Assembly (NCBI GenBank): GCA_002840845.1
Contig: PHCS01000003.1
Span: 1-64,000, forward strand
Source: Betaproteobacteria bacterium HGW-Betaproteobacteria-14
GTDB taxonomy: Bacteria > Pseudomonadota > Gammaproteobacteria > Burkholderiales > Rhodocyclaceae
DNA: 64,000 nucleotides
Reading direction: 5' to 3'
A program made the translations under genes and the position numbers. This document shows positions 11,773 to 22,258 of this stretch, one piece after another (position 1 is the stretch's first letter; each line of letters opens with the position of its first letter). Below the pieces are notes generated by a model that did not search any database, was not told the origin of the DNA, and saw nothing but the letters and a program-made list of their open reading frames with translations.

Positions 11773-12168
11773 ATGGTTACAAAATCCGCCTCTTCCAAGG
11801 CGCGCAAGAAGGTAAAGAAGAACGTTGCCGAGGGCATTGCCCATGTACATGCGTCCTTCAACAACACGATCATTACGATCACCGACCGCCAGGGCAATGC
11901 ATTGTCCTGGGCCACATCCGGTGGTGCTGGCTTCAAGGGATCGCGCAAGAGCACGCCTTTTGCCGCCCAGGTCGCGGCCGAGCATGCCGGCAAGGCCGCT
12001 CAGGAGTGCGGCGTGAAGAATCTGGAAGTGCGCATTACTGGGCCAGGCCCAGGCCGCGAATCAGCGGTTCGCGCGCTCAACGCTATCGGCATGAAGATTA
12101 CCAGCATCACGGATATCACGCCGATCCCCCATAACGGCTGCCGCCCGCCGAAAAAACGTCGCGTCTGA
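11773..12168 (+). CDS. rpsK: 30S ribosomal protein S11
   Basis: [46 protein letters not shown]. Confidence 0.98.
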   Translation: MVTKSASSKARKKVKKNVAEGIAHVHASFNNTIITITDRQGNALSWATSGGAGFKGSRKSTPFAAQVAAEHAGKAAQECGVKNLEVRITGPGPGRESAVRALNAIGMKITSITDITPIPHNGCRPPKKRRV

Positions 12169-12194
12169 GAACCGGCGAAATCAGGAGTTGAACA

Positions 12195-12824
12195 GTGGCC
12201 CGCAATCTAGATGCTAAATGCCGTCAATGCCGTCGGGAAGGCGAGAAGCTCTTCCTGAAAGGCGAGAAGTGCTTTACTGACAAATGCGCCGTGGAGCGCA
12301 GGTCTTATGCGCCCGGTCAGCATGGCCAGAAGTCCGGTCAGCGCCTGTCCGGTTACGGAGTGCAACTGCGCGAGAAGCAGAAAATCCGTCGAACATATGG
12401 TGTGCTCGAACGCCAGTTTCGCAAGATCTACGCAGAAGCAGACCGCCGCAAGGGACAAACAGGCGAAAACCTTCTGCAATTGCTGGAAAGCCGCTTGGAT
12501 ACCGTGGCCTATCGAATGGGTTTTGGTGCCTCCCGTGCCGAGGCGCGCCAATTGGTTCGCCACAATGGGGTGCTGGTCAACGGCAAGCGCGTGAACATCC
12601 CCTCCTACGACGTGCGCCCCGGCGACACGGTTGAGCTTGCCGAAAAGAACCGCGGGCATCTTCGCGTCAAGGCTGCGCTGGATGCCGCCGAGTCGCGCGG
12701 CTTTCCGGAGTGGATAGAGGTCGACGCCAAGGCCGGCAAGGGAGTATTCAAGGCTTATCCGGCGCGCACCGAACTGCCGGCGACAATTAATGAAAGTCTT
12801 GTCGTCGAACTGTATTCGCGCTAA
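12195..12824 (+). CDS. rpsD: 30S ribosomal protein S4
   Basis: [45 protein letters not shown]. Confidence 0.98.
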   Translation: MARNLDAKCRQCRREGEKLFLKGEKCFTDKCAVERRSYAPGQHGQKSGQRLSGYGVQLREKQKIRRTYGVLERQFRKIYAEADRRKGQTGENLLQLLESRLDTVAYRMGFGASRAEARQLVRHNGVLVNGKRVNIPSYDVRPGDTVELAEKNRGHLRVKAALDAAESRGFPEWIEVDAKAGKGVFKAYPARTELPATINESLVVELYSR

Positions 12825-12871
12825 CCCGACGTCTCGCTGACGCAACGAATCTGGAATCTGAAGGGAACAAG

Positions 12872-13852
12872 ATGCAAGCGACTTCGCTGCTGAAACCGCG
12901 CATCATAGATGTGCAAACCCTCTCCCCGGTGCATGCCCGCGTCGTCATGGAACCGTTCGAGCGAGGCTACGGCCACACGCTCGGTAACGCCCTGCGCCGC
13001 ATCCTGCTGTCCTCGATGCCCGGCTCGGCACCGACCGAGGTCAATATCGAAGGGGTGCTGCATGAGTACTCCACACTGGACGGCGTACGCGAGGACGTGG
13101 TTGACCTGATGCTCAATCTGAAGGGCGTCGTGCTCAAGCTGCATGGACGCGGCGAGGCCGTGCTTACGCTGGCCAAGTCGGGGGAGGGCGTCGTCACTGC
13201 TGGCGACATCGAAGTCGGCCACGACGTCGAGATCATCAATCCGGATCACGTCATCGCCCATATCGCCCCCGGCGGCAGGCTGGAGATGCAGATCAAGGTC
13301 GAGAGCGGCTTGGGCTATGTGCCCGCGAATACCCGCCCCAGCGAAAGCGAGACCAAGGGTATAGGCCGTATCGTGATCGATGCCTTGTTCAGCCCGGTTC
13401 GTCGCGTTGCATATACGGTTGAATCTGCCCGTGTCGAGCAGCGCACAGACCTCGACAAGCTGATCATGGATATCGAGACCAACGGCGCCATCGAGCCGGA
13501 GGAAGCGATTCGCTACGCTGCACGCGTTCTGATGGAACAGCTCTCCGTCTTCGCCGACCTCGAGGGCACGCCGATCGCCGTCGAGGCGCCGCGCCCCAGC
13601 CAGGTCGATCCGATTCTGCTGCGCCCGGTGGATGACCTCGAACTGACGGTGCGTTCCGCCAACTGCCTGAAGGCCGAGAACATCTACTACATCGGCGACC
13701 TGATCCAGCGCACCGAGACGGAACTGCTGAAGACGCCGAACCTTGGCCGCAAGTCGCTCAACGAGATCAAGGAAGTGCTGGCCTCGCGCGGCCTCACTTT
13801 GGGCATGAAGCTCGAGAACTGGCCCCCGATGGGCCTGGAAAAACTGTCGTAA
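12872..13852 (+). CDS. rpoA: RNA polymerase alpha subunit
   Basis: [43 protein letters not shown]. Confidence 0.98.
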   Translation: MQATSLLKPRIIDVQTLSPVHARVVMEPFERGYGHTLGNALRRILLSSMPGSAPTEVNIEGVLHEYSTLDGVREDVVDLMLNLKGVVLKLHGRGEAVLTLAKSGEGVVTAGDIEVGHDVEIINPDHVIAHIAPGGRLEMQIKVESGLGYVPANTRPSESETKGIGRIVIDALFSPVRRVAYTVESARVEQRTDLDKLIMDIETNGAIEPEEAIRYAARVLMEQLSVFADLEGTPIAVEAPRPSQVDPILLRPVDDLELTVRSANCLKAENIYYIGDLIQRTETELLKTPNLGRKSLNEIKEVLASRGLTLGMKLENWPPMGLEKLS

Positions 13853-13885
13853 TCACGGCAGCGGACAGAACAAGAGGTAATACAA

Positions 13886-14275
13886 ATGCGCCACCGTCAC
13901 GGCCTTCGCAAACTCAACCGCACCAGCAGCCATCGTCTGGCCATGCTGCGCAACATGACCAACTCCCTGCTGCTTCACGAGGCGATCAAGACCACGCTTC
14001 CCAAGGCCAAGGAGCTGCGCCGCGTCGTCGAGCCCATGATCACGCTGGGCAAGAAGCCTTCTCTCGCCAACCGCCGCCTGGCCTTCAACCGCCTGCGCGA
14101 TCGCGATATGGTCACCAAGCTGTTCGACGAATTGGGGCCGCGCTTCGCCAACCGCAACGGCGGCTACCTGCGCATCCTGAAGTTCGGCTTCCGCCAGGGC
14201 GACAACGCGCCGATGGCGCTGGTCGAGCTGCTCGATCGGCCGGAAGGGCCGGCAGAACCTGCAACCGCTGAGTAA
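13886..14275 (+). CDS. rplQ: 50S ribosomal protein L17
   Basis: [46 protein letters not shown]. Confidence 0.98.
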   Translation: MRHRHGLRKLNRTSSHRLAMLRNMTNSLLLHEAIKTTLPKAKELRRVVEPMITLGKKPSLANRRLAFNRLRDRDMVTKLFDELGPRFANRNGGYLRILKFGFRQGDNAPMALVELLDRPEGPAEPATAE

Positions 14276-14293
14276 AGTCTTACGCCGCCCGAA

Positions 14294-14325
14294 CAAGGCC
14301 CGCTTCAGCGGGCTTTGTCGTTTCT
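14294..14325 (+). terminator. Rho-independent-like terminator after rplQ
   Basis: AAGGCCCGC-ttca-GCGGGCTTT followed by gtcgtttct. Confidence 0.65.
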
Positions 14326-14349
14326 GCGGCCGGCTGCTAAGCTGAACGC

Positions 14350-15336
14350 ATGGACTTGTCCCGCTTTCCGCGCATTGCGCTGGCCCTGCTGCCCACGCCG
14401 ATCGAGCCGCTACCGCGCCTGTCGGCCCATCTCGGCGGACCGCAGCTCTATGTCAAGCGCGACGATTGCACTGGGCTTGGCATGGGCGGCAACAAGCTGC
14501 GCAAACTGGAGTTTCTCCTCGGCGATGCAGTGGCGCAGGGCGCCGATACGGTGCTGACAGTCGGGGCCCTGCAGTCGAATCACGCACGACAGACCGCCGC
14601 CGCCTGCGCTCGGCTGGGGATCGACTGCGAACTGATCCTGCGCCGTAGCAGCCACGTCACTGAACCCTATCTGAACAGCGGCAACGTGCTGCTCGATCGA
14701 CTGTTCGGTGCGCAGATTCATTTGCTCGAGCCGAATGAGACTCGCGAGACTGCAATGGAAGCGCGTGCAGAGGCATTACGCAGGGAACAACGACGGCCTT
14801 ATTGCATTCCCGTCGGCGGCAGTTGCGGCCTGGGTAATCTCGGCTATGCGGCCTGTGCCGATGAAATTCTCGCCCAGTCCGTGGAAGCCGGTCTTGAGTT
14901 CGACAGTATCGTGGTGGCGACAGGCAGCGGCGGCACGCAGGGCGGGCTGGTGGCCGGAATGCTGATGCTCGGCTGCGTTCCTGTAATGGGCATTGCTGTC
15001 GAGGGCGACCGCCTTGAGCAGGAAGCGCTGGCGGCTCGCCAAGCAAGCGAAACTTTGCGCCTGCTTGGGCAAGCTGACATCGACCCTTGCAACCAGGTGG
15101 CGGTGCTGGATGAGTTCGCCGGCCCCGGCTATGCAAAACCGACCGATGCAATGCGCGAAGCCCTTTCTCTGGCGGCGCGCTTCGAGGGACTGGTGCTCGA
15201 TCCGGTCTACACCGGCAAGGCCTTCGCCGGCTTCATCGCGCTCGCGCGCAGCGGACGCTACGGCAAGGACCAATCCCTGCTGTTCGTGCACACCGGCGGC
15301 ACACCCGGGCTGTTCGGTTATCCGGAATCGATCTAG
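14350..15336 (+). CDS. dcyD: D-cysteine desulfhydrase / ACC deaminase family PLP enzyme
   Basis: PRIALALLPTPIEPLPRLSAHLGGPQLYVKRDDCTGLGMGGNKLRKLEFL; TGGTPGLFGY C-terminus. Confidence 0.85.
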   Translation: MDLSRFPRIALALLPTPIEPLPRLSAHLGGPQLYVKRDDCTGLGMGGNKLRKLEFLLGDAVAQGADTVLTVGALQSNHARQTAAACARLGIDCELILRRSSHVTEPYLNSGNVLLDRLFGAQIHLLEPNETRETAMEARAEALRREQRRPYCIPVGGSCGLGNLGYAACADEILAQSVEAGLEFDSIVVATGSGGTQGGLVAGMLMLGCVPVMGIAVEGDRLEQEALAARQASETLRLLGQADIDPCNQVAVLDEFAGPGYAKPTDAMREALSLAARFEGLVLDPVYTGKAFAGFIALARSGRYGKDQSLLFVHTGGTPGLFGYPESI

Positions 15337-16613
15337 ACAATCATCCCGGCGCCTACGGTGTTGTTCGTCGCTTCGTCGATGAGGATGAAGGCGCCGGTGG
15401 CGCGGTTCCTGCGGTAAGGATCGACGAACAGCGGCTGCGCCAGCTTGAAGGTGACGCTGCCGATGTCGTTCATCTCCAGCCGCCCGCCCGCCACGCGCTT
15501 CAGTTCATTGATGTCCTGGCGGAACTCGATCGCCGCCACCAGCGCCTTCGTCTCCCGGGTGGTGTGCCGCAAGACGTACTTGCGACCGGGCGCGAGCGGC
15601 GCCTCTGCCAGCCAGCACACCATCGCCTCGATCTGCCGGGTAACCCGCGGTGCTTCACGGGGACTGACTATCATGTCGCCGCGCGAGATGTCGACCTCAT
15701 CCGCCAGCAGTAGGGTCACCGACCGCTCGTTGCCGGCCAGCGGCAGGGAACGGTCCAGCAGGCGGATGTCGCGCACGCGGGTCGTGCGACCGGAGGGCAG
15801 AACCTGCACTTCGTCGCCGATCGCGATCTCGCCCGATTCGATGCGGCCCATGTAACCCCTGTAGTCGTGGTGCTCCGCGGTGCGCGGGCGGCAGACGTAT
15901 TGCACCGGGAAGCGGAACGGCGCTGTCGCTTCGCTGTGCGCGTCCGGTGCCGATTCGAGCAGCTCCATCAGCGTCGGACCGCCGTACCAGCCGAGCCGGT
16001 CGCCGCGCGCCACCACCATGTCGCCGCCGAGGGCGGAAAGGGGGATGAAGCGCACGTCGCGGATGCCCAGCGTGGCGGCGAACTGCAGGTAATCCTGGCT
16101 GATGCGATTGAAGATTTCCTGCGAATATCCGACCAGGTCCATCTTGTTGACAGCGACCACGAGGTGCGGAATGCCGACCAGGTGGGCGATATAAGAGTGG
16201 CGCCGCGTCTGCGTCAGTACGCCCTTGCGCGCATCGACGAGGATGATCGCCAGATCGGCGGTGGATGCCGCCGTGACCATGTTGCGCGTGTACTGCTCGT
16301 GGCCTGGTGCGTCGGCGATGATGTACTTGCGCGTGCCGGTGGAAAAGTAGCGGTAGGCGACGTCGATGGTGATGCCCTGCTCGCGCTCGGCCTGCAGGCC
16401 GTCGGTGAGCAGCGACAGGTCGGCGGCCTCGAGGCCGCGCTTCCTCGACGTGCGTTCGATCGTGGCGAGTGCATCGGCGAGGATGGATTTGCTGTCATAG
16501 AGCAGCCGGCCGATCAGCGTGCTCTTGCCGTCGTCGACGCTGCCGCAGGCGAGGAAGCGCAGCAGGCCGTGGTCTTCGAGTTGCGCTTCGGGCAGGGGTT
16601 CGCGCGCGGACAT
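15333..16613 (-). CDS. cysN: Sulfate adenylyltransferase subunit 1 (GTPase); no CysC fusion
   Basis: LLRFLACGSVDDGKSTLIGRLLYDSKSILADAL; 426 aa. Confidence 0.95.
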   Translation of the reverse strand: MSAREPLPEAQLEDHGLLRFLACGSVDDGKSTLIGRLLYDSKSILADALATIERTSRKRGLEAADLSLLTDGLQAEREQGITIDVAYRYFSTGTRKYIIADAPGHEQYTRNMVTAASTADLAIILVDARKGVLTQTRRHSYIAHLVGIPHLVVAVNKMDLVGYSQEIFNRISQDYLQFAATLGIRDVRFIPLSALGGDMVVARGDRLGWYGGPTLMELLESAPDAHSEATAPFRFPVQYVCRPRTAEHHDYRGYMGRIESGEIAIGDEVQVLPSGRTTRVRDIRLLDRSLPLAGNERSVTLLLADEVDISRGDMIVSPREAPRVTRQIEAMVCWLAEAPLAPGRKYVLRHTTRETKALVAAIEFRQDINELKRVAGGRLEMNDIGSVTFKLAQPLFVDPYRRNRATGAFILIDEATNNTVGAGMIV

Positions 16614-17545
16614 CAGAAATAGCCCTCCTTCTTGCGCTGCTCCATCGAGGCCTCGGACGTCTGGTCGTCAAGGCGTGTGGCGCCGCGCTCGGTGAGGGTG
16701 GCAGCCGCGGTCTCGGCAATGATCTTCTCGATTGCGTCGGCAGCGGATTCAACCGGCGCCGTGCAGGTGATATCGCCGACGGTGCGGAAGCGCACCGAAA
16801 CCTGCTCGACGGCCTCGCCGTTGCGCGGCGGCGTCAGGGCCGTCACCGGCACCAGGACGCCGTTGCGCCGCACGACGGGGCGGCTGTGGGCGAAGTAGAT
16901 CGACGGCAGTTCGAGCTGCTCGCGCGCGATGTACTGCCAGACGTCCAGCTCGGTCCAGTTGGAGATCGGGAAGGCGCGGATGTTCTCGCCGGGGTGGATG
17001 CGGGCGTTGTAGAGGTCCCACAGCTCCGGCCGCTGGTTCTTCGGATCCCATTGGCCGAAATCGTCGCGGAAGGAGAAGACACGCTCCTTGGCACGTGCTT
17101 TCTCCTCGTCGCGGCGGGCGCCGCCGATGCAGGCGTCGAAGGCGAATTCGGCGATGACCTCGAGCAGGGTCACAGACTGGTGCTTGTTGCGCGATTCGCC
17201 GGGGGACTTCAGCACCACCGTGCCGCGCGCCATCGAATCCTCGACCGAGCGCACGATAAGGCGCTCGCCCAGTTCGGCGGCGCGCTTGTCGCGGAAGGCG
17301 GTCACCTCGGGATAGTTGTGGCCGGTGTCGACATGCAGCAGGGGGAAGGGAAACCGCCCCGGCCGGAAGGCCTTCTCGGCCAGGCGCAGCAGGCAGATCG
17401 AGTCCTTGCCGCCGGAAAAGAGCAGCACCGGATTGCTGCACTGGCCGGCCACCTCGCGCAGGATGTGGATGGCTTCGGCCTCCAGCCAGTCAAGGTGGTC
17501 GATGCGGGCCGTGATCGTGGCATGGGGGGTTACGCAAGTGTCCAT
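16613..17545 (-). CDS. cysD: Sulfate adenylyltransferase subunit 2
   Basis: HLDWLEAEAIHILREVAGQCSNPVLLFSGGKDSICLLRLAEKAF. Confidence 0.95.
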   Translation of the reverse strand: MDTCVTPHATITARIDHLDWLEAEAIHILREVAGQCSNPVLLFSGGKDSICLLRLAEKAFRPGRFPFPLLHVDTGHNYPEVTAFRDKRAAELGERLIVRSVEDSMARGTVVLKSPGESRNKHQSVTLLEVIAEFAFDACIGGARRDEEKARAKERVFSFRDDFGQWDPKNQRPELWDLYNARIHPGENIRAFPISNWTELDVWQYIAREQLELPSIYFAHSRPVVRRNGVLVPVTALTPPRNGEAVEQVSVRFRTVGDITCTAPVESAADAIEKIIAETAAATLTERGATRLDDQTSEASMEQRKKEGYF

Positions 17546-17554
17546 TGGTGATCC

Positions 17555-18265
17555 TCAGGCGGCGACTTGTTTGCGTTTGGCGGGATGCAGGCCGCACTCC
17601 TTGGTGGCGGGATCCTCCCACCACCAGCGGCCGGCGCGTACGTCCTCGCTCGCGGCCAGCGCGCGGGTGCACGGCGCGCAGCCGATGCTGGGGAAGCCGC
17701 GTTCGTGCAGCTCGTTGTAGGGGACGCCGTAGGCGTGCAGGTAGGCCCACACCTCGGCCTCGCTCCAGGCGGCGAGCGGGTTGAACTTTTCGATGCCGTG
17801 GACGGCATCGAACTCGCGCTCGGGCAGGTCGCGCCGCGTCACCGCCTGCTCGCGGCGCAGTCCGGTGATCCAGGCCGCCTTGCCCTTCAGGGCGCGGCCG
17901 AGCGGCTCGACCTTGCGCGCGTGGCAGCAAGCCTTGCGCAGCTCGACGCTCTCGTAGAAGCCGTTCACGCCGTGCGCCGTGGCGTATTGCTGCACCGCCT
18001 CCGGCTGCGGGAAAGAGACGCGCAGGGGCTGGTCGTACTGGTCTGCCACCTTCTGCATCAGACGGTAGGTTTCCTCATGCAGACGGCCCGTGTCGAGGGT
18101 GAACATCTCGATGCCGGGGGCGTGGCGCGCGATCAGGTCGGTCAGCACCATGTCCTCGGCGCCGAGGCTGTTGGCGAAGGCGGCCGGGGCGAATTCGCCT
18201 TCGACGGTCTTGAGCAGCGCGACGGCGTCGTCGATGCGCTGCTGGGGAATGCTTTCGATGCTCAT
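17555..18265 (-). CDS. cysH: Adenylyl-sulfate (APS) reductase, Fe-S type
   Basis: SLGAEDMVLTD..., KACCHARKVEPL and GCAPCTRAL: the CC...CxxC iron-sulfur motif of APS reductases. Confidence 0.9.
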   Translation of the reverse strand: MSIESIPQQRIDDAVALLKTVEGEFAPAAFANSLGAEDMVLTDLIARHAPGIEMFTLDTGRLHEETYRLMQKVADQYDQPLRVSFPQPEAVQQYATAHGVNGFYESVELRKACCHARKVEPLGRALKGKAAWITGLRREQAVTRRDLPEREFDAVHGIEKFNPLAAWSEAEVWAYLHAYGVPYNELHERGFPSIGCAPCTRALAASEDVRAGRWWWEDPATKECGLHPAKRKQVAA

Positions 18266-18277
18266 ATCGACTTCTCC

Positions 18278-20362
18278 TCAGGCAACCGCAGCCGCGGTCT
18301 GGCGCGATGGACGGGGTGCGGGAACGGCGGGCAGGGCGCCGCGCAGGTCGAGTTGCGGGTCGCGTACCTGGCACAGCGCGGCGGCGTCGACGATCCACCG
18401 GTCGATCTCGGCGAAGACCTGCCTTGCCTCGGCCTCGACGGCATCGGCGAGGCCCGCCAGCGCTGCGGCGATCCGGTCGAGGCGTTCGCCCAGCGCTTCC
18501 GCAAAAGTCAGTCCCTGCAGCACGGCGACAATCTCGGTCAACTCCTTCGATTTGGCTCCGCCGAGGAAGCCGCTCAGCCCTTCGCCGACCAGCTTGAGCT
18601 GCGCTTCGGCGCAGGCCGCGGCGTCCTCGATTTTTCGTTGGAACACGAAGGCCTCGCGGTAGCCGCGCTCGTGCGCGGCATCGAAGAAGGCGCGGCCGAT
18701 GGCGACATCGGTGGCCGAGGCGCATTCGCCGCCGCCGAGCGATACGACGCGGAAATCCGCCGCATCGCCGTGGTCGCGCGCCAGCTTGGCCAACTCGAAG
18801 CGCGAGACCCGGGTCAGGTCGGCAAGCAGCGACTGGAAGCGCTCGGCGCCCTGGCGCTGCGCCCAGCCGAAGAAGCGCTCGCCTTCGACGTGTTCCTCGT
18901 CGTAGGTCTTCTGCACGCGCGCGATGGCCTGCTCGATGCGTGCCGCCGGTATGGACGGCCCCTTCAGTGCGATGGAACCGCAGGCGCTGGTGCCGTCGCC
19001 GCCGAAGTACGTCTGATAGTGCGGGATCAGCTTGCCGTGCAGGCGCTTGCCCTCGCCGTAGATGCCGATGTCCCCGGATTCCGGCTGCGCGCAGCCGTTG
19101 TGGCAGCCGGAGACGCGGATGCGCAGGTCGTGCCGGCCGCCGGAGAGCCTGGGCGCGACGTGCATCGAGGTGGTGATGCCGAGGCGGCAGGTCGAGGCGC
19201 CGGGGCAGGCGACGATGTTGTCGCCGGCCTGCGGCGTCTTCAGGCCGAGTTCGGCTAGGCGCGCGGTGAGCGCCGAAATCTGCGCCGCCGGCACGTTGAG
19301 GACGATCAGGTTCTGGTCCTGCGTAGTGCGCACATCACTCAGGCCGTACTCGCCGAGCAGCGCGGCGAGCCCCTGCAGTTGCGCGGCCGTGAGCTGTCCG
19401 AGCGGGGCGGACACGGGCACCACATGCAGGCCGGCCTGCTTCTGGGCGAAGAAGACGCGCGGCGCGCCGGGGCCAGGCACAGGGCCGCGCGCGGCGGCGC
19501 GCCATTCGCCCCTGGGCGCCGGCTTGCCGGCCAGCGCCGCACGCGTGCGGGCGAACTCCTCGTTGAAGCGCTCGACGAATCCGGCCTCGCCGAAACGGTC
19601 GACCAGGAACTTGATGCGCGATTTGGCTCGCTTCGTGCGGTCCGAGTATTTGTTGTGCAGGGTGACGACGGCTTCCATGGCCGGCAGCAGGTTCTGCTCC
19701 TCGATGAACTCTGCGACCGTGATGGCTTCGTGCGGCTTGTGGCCGAGGCCCCCTCCGGCGAGTACGGTGAAGCCGGTTTGCTCACCGCGGCGTGTGGCCA
19801 CCAGTCCGATATCGTGGATCAGGCCCTGGGTGCAATCGGCCTCGCAGCCGGAGAAGCTGACCTTGACCTTGCGCGGCAGCTGCTGGTTGAGCGGGTTGCG
19901 CAGGAAATGCGCCACGGCGCCGTCGAGGTGCTTCGTCACGTCGGTGTGCTCGCGCGGGCAGACGCCGGCGAGCGGGCAGGCGGTGACGTTGCGGATGGTG
20001 TTGCCGCAGGCCTCGCGCGTGGTCACGCCGTCCTCGGCCAGCCGGCGCAGCACGGCGCCGGTTTCCGCCAGCGGCACATGGTGCAGCTGGATGTCCTGGC
20101 GCGTGGTGATGTGCGCCACCTGCTGCGGCACATGCTTTTCAGCGACCTCGGCGATGGCTGCCAGGCGCGCCGGATCCAGGCGGCCGCCCGGCAGCTTGAT
20201 GCGCACCATGTTCACGCCCTCCTGGCGCTGGCCGTACACGCCCTGCTGCAGGCGCAGGGCGGTGAAGCGCTCGGCGTCGAGCTCCAGGTCGAGGTAGCGG
20301 GCGAGCGCCTCTTCGTAATGGGTGATTTCGTCGTTGTCGGCGAGGGATTTGAGCAGGGACAT
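18278..20362 (-). CDS. cysI: Nitrite/sulfite reductase (siroheme, [4Fe-4S]) with C-terminal extension
   Basis: GVNMVRIKLPGGRL, TTRQDIQLHHVPL, CPGASTC...GCHNGC siroheme/Fe-S motif; 694 aa. Confidence 0.88.
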   Translation of the reverse strand: MSLLKSLADNDEITHYEEALARYLDLELDAERFTALRLQQGVYGQRQEGVNMVRIKLPGGRLDPARLAAIAEVAEKHVPQQVAHITTRQDIQLHHVPLAETGAVLRRLAEDGVTTREACGNTIRNVTACPLAGVCPREHTDVTKHLDGAVAHFLRNPLNQQLPRKVKVSFSGCEADCTQGLIHDIGLVATRRGEQTGFTVLAGGGLGHKPHEAITVAEFIEEQNLLPAMEAVVTLHNKYSDRTKRAKSRIKFLVDRFGEAGFVERFNEEFARTRAALAGKPAPRGEWRAAARGPVPGPGAPRVFFAQKQAGLHVVPVSAPLGQLTAAQLQGLAALLGEYGLSDVRTTQDQNLIVLNVPAAQISALTARLAELGLKTPQAGDNIVACPGASTCRLGITTSMHVAPRLSGGRHDLRIRVSGCHNGCAQPESGDIGIYGEGKRLHGKLIPHYQTYFGGDGTSACGSIALKGPSIPAARIEQAIARVQKTYDEEHVEGERFFGWAQRQGAERFQSLLADLTRVSRFELAKLARDHGDAADFRVVSLGGGECASATDVAIGRAFFDAAHERGYREAFVFQRKIEDAAACAEAQLKLVGEGLSGFLGGAKSKELTEIVAVLQGLTFAEALGERLDRIAAALAGLADAVEAEARQVFAEIDRWIVDAAALCQVRDPQLDLRGALPAVPAPRPSRQTAAAVA

Positions 20363-20377
20363 GAGGTTTCCTTTCTT

Positions 20378-20436
20378 GGTAGGTCGGCCTTCAGGCCGAC
20401 AACGGTGATCGATTTCGGGCTGAAGCCCGACCTACA
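20378..20436. repeat. Dispersed palindromic repeat, TAGGTCGGSYTTCAGSCCGAC family
   Basis: taggtcggccttcaggccgac...gggctgaagcccgaccta; related copy at 35662-35717. Confidence 0.8.
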
Positions 20437-20448
20437 GATGCAGCGGGA

Positions 20449-21222
20449 TCAGAAAACAAGCTTCCCTCCGATAAGAACCAGCAGTGCGGCGAGGCCCGAG
20501 CGCAGCCAGCGCTCCGGCACCTTCACCGCGAAGTGGCTGCCGAGCCAGATGCCGGGGAGCGAACCGAGCAGCAACGCGCCGAGCAGGCTCCAGTCGATGT
20601 TGCCGAGCAGCCAGTGGCCGAGGCCGGCGACCAGCGTCAGCGGCACGGCGTGGGCGAGGTCCGAGCCGACGATGCGCACCGCCGGCAGGGTCGGGTAGAG
20701 GAACAGCAACGCCGTGACGCCGAGCGCGCCGGCGCCGACCGAGGAGAGCGAGACCAGCACGCCGAGGAGTGCACCGACGGCGACCGTCACGGGGCCGACC
20801 CGGCGCGTGTGCCAGGCATCGGAGAGGTGGGCGAGGGCGAAGCGCTGCACGCGGGCCTTGAAGACGAGGGCGGCGGCGGTGAGCAGCAGCGCCACGCCGA
20901 GCGTGCCGGAAATCAGGTGCGAGAAGAGGGCGCGATCGACATTGAAATGCCAGACCGAGGCCAGCGTCAGCGCCGCCGCCGGCAAGCTGCCTGCGGCGAG
21001 GCGGCCGGTGATGCGCCAGTCCACCGTGCGATGGCCGGCATGCACCGCCGTGCCGCCGGCCTTGGTGAGGGCGGCGTAGAGCAGGTCGGTGCCGACCGCC
21101 GTGGCGGGGTGCACGCCGAACAGCAGCACCAGCAGCGGCGTCATCAGCGAGCCGCCGCCGACACCGGTCAGGCCGACGATGGCGCCGACGACGAATCCGG
21201 AGAATGTATAGGCCGCATCCAT
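20449..21222 (-). CDS. TauE/SafE-family sulfite exporter/permease
   Basis: AYTFSGFVVGAIVGLTGVGGGSLMTPLLVLLFGVHPATAVGTDLLYAA; multiple TM segments. Confidence 0.88.
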   Translation of the reverse strand: MDAAYTFSGFVVGAIVGLTGVGGGSLMTPLLVLLFGVHPATAVGTDLLYAALTKAGGTAVHAGHRTVDWRITGRLAAGSLPAAALTLASVWHFNVDRALFSHLISGTLGVALLLTAAALVFKARVQRFALAHLSDAWHTRRVGPVTVAVGALLGVLVSLSSVGAGALGVTALLFLYPTLPAVRIVGSDLAHAVPLTLVAGLGHWLLGNIDWSLLGALLLGSLPGIWLGSHFAVKVPERWLRSGLAALLVLIGGKLVF

Positions 21223-21313
21223 AGTAGGTACGGATGGTAGTGACGGCCTATAGAATTGAAAAATACTTTGATGTTAGTATCAAATAACCAAAAGCTATAT
21301 AGGACGGCTGCCC

Positions 21314-22258
21314 ATGAACCTGCAGCAATTGCGCTATGTCTTCGAGGTCGCCCGCAGCGGCCTCAACGTCTCCGAGGCCGCCGCCGTCCTGCATACCTCG
21401 CAGCCGGGCGTGTCGAAGCAGATCCGCCTGTTGGAGGAAGAACTCGGCGTGGATGTCTTCGTGCGCCAGGGCCGGCGTCTGACCGCCGTCACTGATCCGG
21501 GGCGGGAAGTGCTGAAGATCGCCGAGCGCCTGCTGCGCGACCTCGACAACCTGCGCAGCGTCGGCGAGGAGTTCGGCGCCGAGGAGTCCGGCACGCTGAC
21601 CCTCGCCACCACCCATACCCAGGCACGCTACGTGCTGCCACCGATCATCGGGGAGTTCTTGAAACGGCATCCGAACGTGCGCGTCAACCTGCGCCAGGGC
21701 AGCCCGGCCGAGGTGTGCGAGCGGGTGCTGGCGGGCACGGCGGACCTCGCCATCGCCACCGAGGCGATCGGCGAGCAGGACGATCTGCTCATGCTGCCCT
21801 GCTACCAGTGGAACCGCTGCGTCATCGCCCGGCCCGATCACCCCATCCTCAAGTCGAAGCCGCTGACCCTCGAGGCGATCGCCCAATACCCGATCGTCAC
21901 CTACGACTTCGCCTTCACCGGCCGCAGCCAGATCAACAAGGCTTTCGCCGCGCGCGGGCTGACACCGAACGTCGTGCTGACGGCCATCGACGCCGACATC
22001 ATCAAGACCTACGTGGCGCTGGGCCTGGGCATCGGCATCGTCGCCACCATGGCTTTCGACCCGAAGGCGGACAGAAATCTGCGCGCGGTGGACGCCGCCC
22101 ACCTGTTCGAGTCGGCGACGACGCGCATCGGCGTCCGCAGGAATGCCTGGCTGCGCGGCTTCACCTATGGATTCATCGAACTGTTTGCGCCGCACCTGAC
22201 GCGGAAGATGGTCATGGCGGCTCTTGCAGGAGAAGCAGGGAGCGATCCGGGTCTTTAG
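21314..22258 (+). CDS. cysB: LysR-type regulator, CysB/Cbl-like
   Basis: MNLQQLRYVFEVARSGLNVSEAAAVLHTSQPGVSKQIRLLEEELGVDVFVRQGRRL; divergent from TauE and cys block. Confidence 0.9.
   Translation: MNLQQLRYVFEVARSGLNVSEAAAVLHTSQPGVSKQIRLLEEELGVDVFVRQGRRLTAVTDPGREVLKIAERLLRDLDNLRSVGEEFGAEESGTLTLATTHTQARYVLPPIIGEFLKRHPNVRVNLRQGSPAEVCERVLAGTADLAIATEAIGEQDDLLMLPCYQWNRCVIARPDHPILKSKPLTLEAIAQYPIVTYDFAFTGRSQINKAFAARGLTPNVVLTAIDADIIKTYVALGLGIGIVATMAFDPKADRNLRAVDAAHLFESATTRIGVRRNAWLRGFTYGFIELFAPHLTRKMVMAALAGEAGSDPGL

Noticed and set aside
17567-19258. 563-aa plus-strand ORF opposite cysH/cysI
   Set aside because: Antisense shadow ORF; the opposite strand encodes well-conserved enzymes
18278-20362. 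Complete Cys motif sets in both halves of the nitrite/sulfite reductase as evidence for two siroheme centres
   Set aside because: N-terminal CPLAGVC/GCEADC resembles what I recall of the common betaproteobacterial subfamily, so not distinctive by itself
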